A stretch of 64,000 nucleotides of DNA. Source: Caulobacteraceae bacterium (GTDB taxonomy: Bacteria > Pseudomonadota > Alphaproteobacteria > Caulobacterales > Caulobacteraceae). The DNA lies in assembly GCA_947475465.1 (NCBI GenBank), contig CANJLK010000004.1, positions 1 to 64,000 of the forward strand. The letters run 5' to 3'. The notes beneath the pieces are model-generated. The model was given only the letters and a program-made list of their open reading frames with translations. It was not told where the DNA came from and did not search any database. This document shows, in pieces, positions 59,508-64,000 of the stretch. Numbering within the stretch: the first letter of the stretch is position 1; the number at the start of each line of letters is the position of its first letter. Made by a program: the position numbers and the translations under genes.

Positions 59508-62243
59508 TCAGGAGGCAACGCTGAGGCCCAGAGCAATGGCCGTCCGGACCGCCTCGCCCCTGGATTCGGCTCCGAGCTTGCGCAGGATATTGCGCACATG
59601 CCACTTCACCGTTTCGGGCGTCATGGCGATCCGCCGGGCGATTTCCTTGTTGGACAGTTCGCGGGTGAGTTCCCGCAGAATGTCGAGCTCGCGCTTGGTC
59701 ATCAGGTCGAACAGATTGATCGCCTCCGGTGCGCTGTCGCCGACGCCCTGGCGGCTTGCCGAGCGGCCGGCCACGAGCATCTGGAAATAGGCCTTTTCCG
59801 ACGCCCCCAACGCTTCGAAGCGCGGGCTGGATGCGAAGCTCAGCAGGACATCCACAGCCGTCGAATCGAGGATGGTCCGCACGATGCCCAGGCGGGTCGA
59901 CAGCCGGATGATCTCGAGCAGCATCTCATCGGCCTCCGCCTGGCAGCCACGCCGCACGAGCAGGTCCGCCCGAAGCAATTGGAACCTGGCGGTCATTACC
60001 GAGGACAGGGTGGATGCGCTAAAGGCGCCGTTGAGGATACGCTCGACACCATCCAGATCCCCGCGCTCGAACTTCTGGATGATCAGAGCTTCCGCGAGGG
60101 TCTGAATCATCCGCGCGGCCGGCGACAGATGCTTGATCCCGCCGGCCTCGCTCCAGTCCACGGAGGCTTCGAAGGCATCGAGATCAATGATCTGCGGTAG
60201 GTTGGCCCTGGCTCGGAGCACCGCGCAGCTGGTGGTCAGGCGCTCCCAGCCCTGCTCCCGCGCCAGGGCTTCAGCCCGCTCGATGAGCTCCGCCGCGCCA
60301 CGGGTGTCCCGATCGATCAGGCGAAGGCCGACTTCGGTCCGGTAGGCCATCATGATCGCGTCGGGGAAGCAGACCTCGTCGATCACCGTAAGCCGGTTCC
60401 TCAGCATGACCGCCGCGTCGCGCAACGAGTTACGCTCGTAGGCGCACTTCGCCGCCAGGCAGGCGATAACAGCGGCCGAAGCCGATTGGCGGCCCCCGGA
60501 CGCCTCACAGCGCTCCAGCGCCTCGCGGGATACCCGCTCGGCCTCGGCGCAGAACCCCTCCTGGAAATAGCCCAGCGCCAGGACAAAATAGCGATACGCC
60601 AGGGTGAAGCCCTTGTCGGCCCCGCTCTCGCCGGCGCCGCCCGAGCGCAGAATCTCGCGGGCCTGCACATGTTCTCCCGCCATGGCGCTGCAATGTGCGG
60701 CGATGTTGCGGACGGACCGCGCGGCGAACCCTGAGCCTGCCGGCCACTGGCGAAGGTAGTTGAGGGCAAGGTCCCGCGCTGCGGCCGGAGAGTCCTCATG
60801 GATCGCGGCGTGGAGCGAGCGAATCCCGTCAAGTTCCGCCCTCAGGCCGACGGGGTCTTCCGCGAACCGCGCGCGGTGCGAGATCGCTTCGATGACCTCG
60901 ACCGCTTCACGCCGGCCGGTGAGGGCCAGAGCCCAGGCGCGCGCCGCCATCAGACGCGTGCGGCCCGCCACCGCGTCTTGCGGCAGCCGCGCGATCAACT
61001 GGAGGAGCAAGGTGACCTCGGCGCGTTCGATCATGGCCATGGCCGCGCCCTCCAGGCAGTCGAGCGCCAGCGCGATGTCCTTGGCCTCGATGGCGTAACG
61101 GATGGCGTCCACCGGCTGGTCGTGCTCGGCGAAATACTGCGCGGCCAGGCGGTTGAGATCTGGCTCCAGCCCGCGTCCGGCCTGCCGAAGCCGGTCGACA
61201 AGGAACTCCCGGAAGGCTGGGTGGAGGCGATACCCCCGCGCCGAGGCGTTGGGGGTTTCGAGGAACACCCCTTGGTCCGACATCTGCTCAAGCATGGCCG
61301 GCGCGTTCGCCGCGCCGCTCAGCCTGACAGCCAGGGCCGGAGAGAACCGCTCGGCCACGGAGCAGCGCAGCAGCAGGTCCTGGTGGGCGGCGGGAAGGTG
61401 GTTGAAGATGTTGTCTTCGATATATTCGCTGAACCAGTGGGCGCCCTGGACCACAGCGCCGATGTCGTCGATCGCGCCGCCATTGTTGGCCAAGGCCAGG
61501 GCCCCCAGCTTGATCCCCGTGACCCAACCCTCCATCGCCTCGTGGAGTCCGGTGACCTTTGCCCTTGTCAGCCCGCTGTGCCCGGCCAAGAGCCGCTGGG
61601 TTTCCGTGACCTCAAGACGCAGGGCCTCGGCCGATTTCTCCAGCAGGGCGTCGCGCACCAGCAGGTAGGGCAGCGGCAGCTTCGGCCGGGCCTGGCAAGT
61701 GACGATTACGTGCAGATTGGGCGGCGCGTTGACCAAGAGATAGTTGATGAAATTGGCGCAGTCCTCGCCTTGCACGACGTCGAGGTCGTCAAGCACCAGG
61801 AAGCATTCGTCTCCTAGGTTCGCCAGGGCGTTGATCGCCACCCTGGCCAGGGTGATCGCGGCGCCCGCCGCGGATTGGCTGACCCAGGCGTCGCGGCTGT
61901 CCAAGCCCTCCAGGCCCATGTTTCGCAGGGCCGCGACGATGTAGCTAAGACCAAGATCGGGGTCGTTGTCGCCGCGGTCGAAGCAGACCCAGGCCGTGCG
62001 GTGGCTTCGTGCGAAGCCCCGGGCCAGGAGCGCCGCAGCCGTCGTCTTGCCGAAACCACAGGGCGCACGGATCAGTGTCAGCAGGTGGTCGGCCACCGCC
62101 GGCGCCCAGCCGGCGATCCGTTCCGTCCCGACCAGGGGTTCCGTGAGGGCCGGCGGCGTCAGGCGGGCAAGAATCCGCGCGTCATCTACCTGGCCCTCGC
62201 CGGGCTCGCCGAGCGGACGACTTTTCGGCTGCAGCCCTTCCAT
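59508..62243 (-). CDS. MalT/LAL-type LuxR transcriptional regulator (second copy)
   Basis: 911-residue paralogue of the regulator at 49218. Walker A is APCGFGKTT (about 60-68) and Walker B FLVLDDLDVVQG. The middle is helical repeats, and the C-terminal LuxR HTH reads FDLMTKRELDILRELTRELSNKEIARRIAMTPETVKWHVRNILRKL. Both copies share the AWV-FD-GD-DPDLG motif after Walker A and end GLS(V/L)AS. The ATG at 62243 is preceded by GGAGCG at short distance. It lies between the IclR gene and TBDR5 on the same strand, so each MalT-like gene follows a receptor gene. ATP-dependent, ligand-induced activation is expected. Confidence 0.92.
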   Translation of the reverse strand: MEGLQPKSRPLGEPGEGQVDDARILARLTPPALTEPLVGTERIAGWAPAVADHLLTLIRAPCGFGKTTAAALLARGFARSHRTAWVCFDRGDNDPDLGLSYIVAALRNMGLEGLDSRDAWVSQSAAGAAITLARVAINALANLGDECFLVLDDLDVVQGEDCANFINYLLVNAPPNLHVIVTCQARPKLPLPYLLVRDALLEKSAEALRLEVTETQRLLAGHSGLTRAKVTGLHEAMEGWVTGIKLGALALANNGGAIDDIGAVVQGAHWFSEYIEDNIFNHLPAAHQDLLLRCSVAERFSPALAVRLSGAANAPAMLEQMSDQGVFLETPNASARGYRLHPAFREFLVDRLRQAGRGLEPDLNRLAAQYFAEHDQPVDAIRYAIEAKDIALALDCLEGAAMAMIERAEVTLLLQLIARLPQDAVAGRTRLMAARAWALALTGRREAVEVIEAISHRARFAEDPVGLRAELDGIRSLHAAIHEDSPAAARDLALNYLRQWPAGSGFAARSVRNIAAHCSAMAGEHVQAREILRSGGAGESGADKGFTLAYRYFVLALGYFQEGFCAEAERVSREALERCEASGGRQSASAAVIACLAAKCAYERNSLRDAAVMLRNRLTVIDEVCFPDAIMMAYRTEVGLRLIDRDTRGAAELIERAEALAREQGWERLTTSCAVLRARANLPQIIDLDAFEASVDWSEAGGIKHLSPAARMIQTLAEALIIQKFERGDLDGVERILNGAFSASTLSSVMTARFQLLRADLLVRRGCQAEADEMLLEIIRLSTRLGIVRTILDSTAVDVLLSFASSPRFEALGASEKAYFQMLVAGRSASRQGVGDSAPEAINLFDLMTKRELDILRELTRELSNKEIARRIAMTPETVKWHVRNILRKLGAESRGEAVRTAIALGLSVAS

Positions 62244-62578
62244 CGCTCCAATCTCGCCCGCGACCCGCGGCCCACCCGCCGAAGTCCCGTTTGTTTCATC
62301 CCGCGCCAGGGCTGGCCCCCGGTCGTCATTGTGGCGTCATGATCCGTGAAGCGGACGTTGTGAGCAAGTGGCAGCTCACGGAGACGCGGCCCTGGACGCT
62401 CTCCTCGCCAGGGCCGCGCTCAACAGAGCGCGGCGCAACCCCTGGGGAGGACGAGGCGCAGCGCTCGATATCCGCGCCGGGAAAGGTGCGCGGAGAGGGT
62501 CTGCCACCCCAGATGGCGCCCAGAACCGTCCGAAGGGCGTCACGGCGCAGCTTGCTCCTTAGGTCCCGGTTGCGGCGT
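62244..62578. other. 335-base gene-free spacer
   Basis: Between the TBDR5 stop and the second MalT-like start. It must hold the promoter of the regulator and any TBDR5 terminator. I see the strong hairpin at 62385-62418 but no convincing promoter or small ORF. Confidence 0.5.
62385..62418. terminator. Strong GC hairpin in the spacer below TBDR5
   Basis: CGCGGCCCTGG (62385-62395) / CCAGGGCCGCG (62408-62418), a perfect 11-base stem with a 12-base loop. A second small repeat, GCGCT / AGCGC, directly follows. It lies 160 bases past the TBDR5 stop and could end its transcript or lie in the regulator leader. Confidence 0.5.
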
Positions 62579-64000
62579 TCAGCGGGCGGCGAACAGGGTG
62601 ACCCCGACGGTCACCGGCCGTTGCGGGGTGATCTGGCGGGTCTGGGCCGGGTTGAACGGGTTTCCGAAGGCGAAGGTGTCGCTGTAGGCGTTGAGCGGAT
62701 TGCTCACATAGACCTGAAGTCCCATGGCCCTTCGGCTGACTTCGGCGGAGAGCTTGGCGCGGGTATAGCCGCCCATCTCCGGCAGGGCCGGATCGAAGCT
62801 GACCCGCGAACGGCCCACATAGGTGGCCTGCCCCACCAGCCGCAGGTTCCAGCTTCCGAAGACCTCACGGTCATAGCTCACCAGGGCCCCGCCCGAGAAG
62901 GCAGGCGCGCCGGGCAGGCCGTCGGCCAGCTGGGTGGCGAAATCCGGGTTGGCGTGCAGGGTCCGAGTCTGGGTGAAGCGCGCGTTGAGCTGCGCCGTCA
63001 GTCCGTTGGTGGTGCGATAGGCCAGTTCGCTCTCCAGGCCGGAGATCCGCGCATCGCCCGCGTTGGTGGTGTAGGGAATCCCCGACGGCCTGAACTGGTC
63101 GGTCTGGATGTCGTCCCACAGGTCATAGAAGACCGTGTTGTTGAGGGACAGCCGCCGCCCCATCGCCTCGAGCTTCAGCCCCACTTCGTAGTTGATGAGG
63201 CGGTCGGGCGCGAACGTCTCGCGCTGCGCCGACAGGGGGACCGCGCCCCCTGAGTTGACGCCCCCCGCGCGGTAACCCTGGGACATCACGGCGTAGATCA
63301 GGTCCCCGGCGCCGAAGGCGTGCTGCAGCGAGATCTTCGGCGACACACCGGTGAAATTGGCGCTGCGGTCGATGTCGCGCGGCGCGAATCGCTCCGACTG
63401 CACGAACGACCGGGTCCGCGACCCGATGCTGAAGGCGCGGCCGCCCACGGCCAGACTCCAGGTCGGAAGGATTTCGTAGGTGGCCTCGCCATAGACGGCC
63501 AGCTCACGGATGTGGTCGCGGCGGTCGTCAGAATAGACGGGGACGTTTGGCGCGCGGGGCACCTGGGCCAGGAACTCAGTGGGCGAATGGACCGAGGTAT
63601 AGGCTCCGTAGAGCCCTGCCAGCCACTCCAGGCGCCCGGCGCCGCGCGAGGTGAGCACGAGGTCCTGTACGAACATGCTCGTCCGGTTGCGCTCTGAATA
63701 GGCCGAGGTGCGGGCGAACGAGGTGTAGAGCTGCTGGGTGGCCGTGGCGTCGTAGAGACTGCCGTAGGCGTGGCGGACATAGCCGCTGGAAGAGGTCAGC
63801 AGAGCCCAGCCCCAGTCGTGCTTGACCGTGGCGGCGACCGACCCGATGTCGTTGACATGCGGCTCCGGAATCCGCACCGCCCGGGTGAGGCCCAGCCCCG
63901 GGGCCGTGTAGTGGGTATCGCTGGAATAGAGGTGCTGGGCAGTCACGCTGAGGTCCACGGACCAGGCGTCGCTGGGCTGCCAGAGGACAGCCAGCCGTCC
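62579..64000 (-). CDS. TonB-dependent receptor barrel, cysteine-free type (TBDR5), 5' end outside window
   Basis: The frame stays open to the window edge; about 473 residues of the C-terminal barrel are visible. Barrel features are the alternating strands, LAVYGEATYEILPTWSLAVGGRAF, PKISLQHAFGAGDLIYAVMSQGYRAGGVN, NYEVGLKLE and a terminal VTVGVTLFAAR. It lacks a C-terminal aromatic residue and has no cysteine in the visible part, unlike TBDR1-4, so it belongs to another subfamily. The ATG-like Met at 63958 is internal because sequence GRLAVLWQPSDAWSV continues upstream. The MalT-like regulator gene lies downstream. Ligand unknown. Confidence 0.9.
   Translation of the reverse strand, partial: GRLAVLWQPSDAWSVDLSVTAQHLYSSDTHYTAPGLGLTRAVRIPEPHVNDIGSVAATVKHDWGWALLTSSSGYVRHAYGSLYDATATQQLYTSFARTSAYSERNRTSMFVQDLVLTSRGAGRLEWLAGLYGAYTSVHSPTEFLAQVPRAPNVPVYSDDRRDHIRELAVYGEATYEILPTWSLAVGGRAFSIGSRTRSFVQSERFAPRDIDRSANFTGVSPKISLQHAFGAGDLIYAVMSQGYRAGGVNSGGAVPLSAQRETFAPDRLINYEVGLKLEAMGRRLSLNNTVFYDLWDDIQTDQFRPSGIPYTTNAGDARISGLESELAYRTTNGLTAQLNARFTQTRTLHANPDFATQLADGLPGAPAFSGGALVSYDREVFGSWNLRLVGQATYVGRSRVSFDPALPEMGGYTRAKLSAEVSRRAMGLQVYVSNPLNAYSDTFAFGNPFNPAQTRQITPQRPVTVGVTLFAAR

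Noticed and set aside
49218-62243. AHL-sensing LuxR regulators
   Set aside because: Both proteins are over 900 residues with an N-terminal NTPase and no autoinducer domain; only the HTH is LuxR-like.

Overview
The window is about 64 kb of GC-rich, densely coded bacterial chromosome. Five TonB-dependent receptors (TBDRs), many short-chain dehydrogenases, acyl-CoA enzymes, GGAG-type ribosome sites and a full kdp locus suggest a catabolically versatile alphaproteobacterium. Caulobacterales (Phenylobacterium/Caulobacter-like) or Sphingomonadales fit best. This is inference from gene content; no rRNA or tRNA is present to confirm it. I see no IS element, phage, CRISPR array or integrase.

Layout. 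1-7.0 kb: a truncated acyl-CoA ligase diverges from a phytanoyl-CoA-dioxygenase-family gene, followed by TBDR1, a carboxymuconolactone-decarboxylase-like protein and a degenerate SDR. 7-17 kb: a KstD/fumarate-reductase-type flavoprotein, a minus-strand operon (enoyl-CoA hydratase, Asp/Glu-racemase-like protein, acyl-CoA dehydrogenase, SDR) below a regulator with two fused TetR domains, and an SDR-DUF3237-SDR operon. 17-26.2 kb: a housekeeping island, kdpFABCDE with an extra micro-ORF before kdpF, plus a hybrid kinase that lacks its phospho-histidine. 26-43 kb: a TetR regulator, a VOC protein, an SDR with an alkylsulfatase-like metallo-beta-lactamase protein, a CoA-transferase/acyl-CoA-dehydrogenase pair divergent from an SDR-thiolase-AtuA operon, and a seven-gene molybdenum-hydroxylase operon (lactonase-like MBL, SDR, CoxG-like, FAD, 2Fe-2S and Mo subunits, cupin). 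43-64 kb: TBDR2 and TBDR3 in tandem, two large MalT/LAL-type LuxR regulators, TBDR4, an epimerase-P450-SDR operon, an IclR regulator and the C-terminal part of TBDR5.

How it may work together (inference). The receptors would import one or more hydrophobic or bulky compounds. P450, Mo-hydroxylase and 2-oxoglutarate dioxygenase would hydroxylate, the SDRs and flavoprotein would oxidise or desaturate, and the CoA ligase, CoA transferase, acyl-CoA dehydrogenases, hydratase, SDR and thiolase would carry out beta-oxidation. AtuA and PhyH homologues point to branched or isoprenoid-like substrates; the KstD-like flavoprotein would fit a steroid-like one. The substrate cannot be read from sequence.

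Most notable signals: four of the five receptors share three conserved cysteine pairs; the dioxygenase gene and TBDR1 share a duplicated promoter/leader; several palindromic operator candidates recur; and several enzymes or regulators lack canonical catalytic residues (SDR at 6249, racemase-like protein at 11720, hybrid kinase at 16964, MBL protein at 28646, P450 at 56068).
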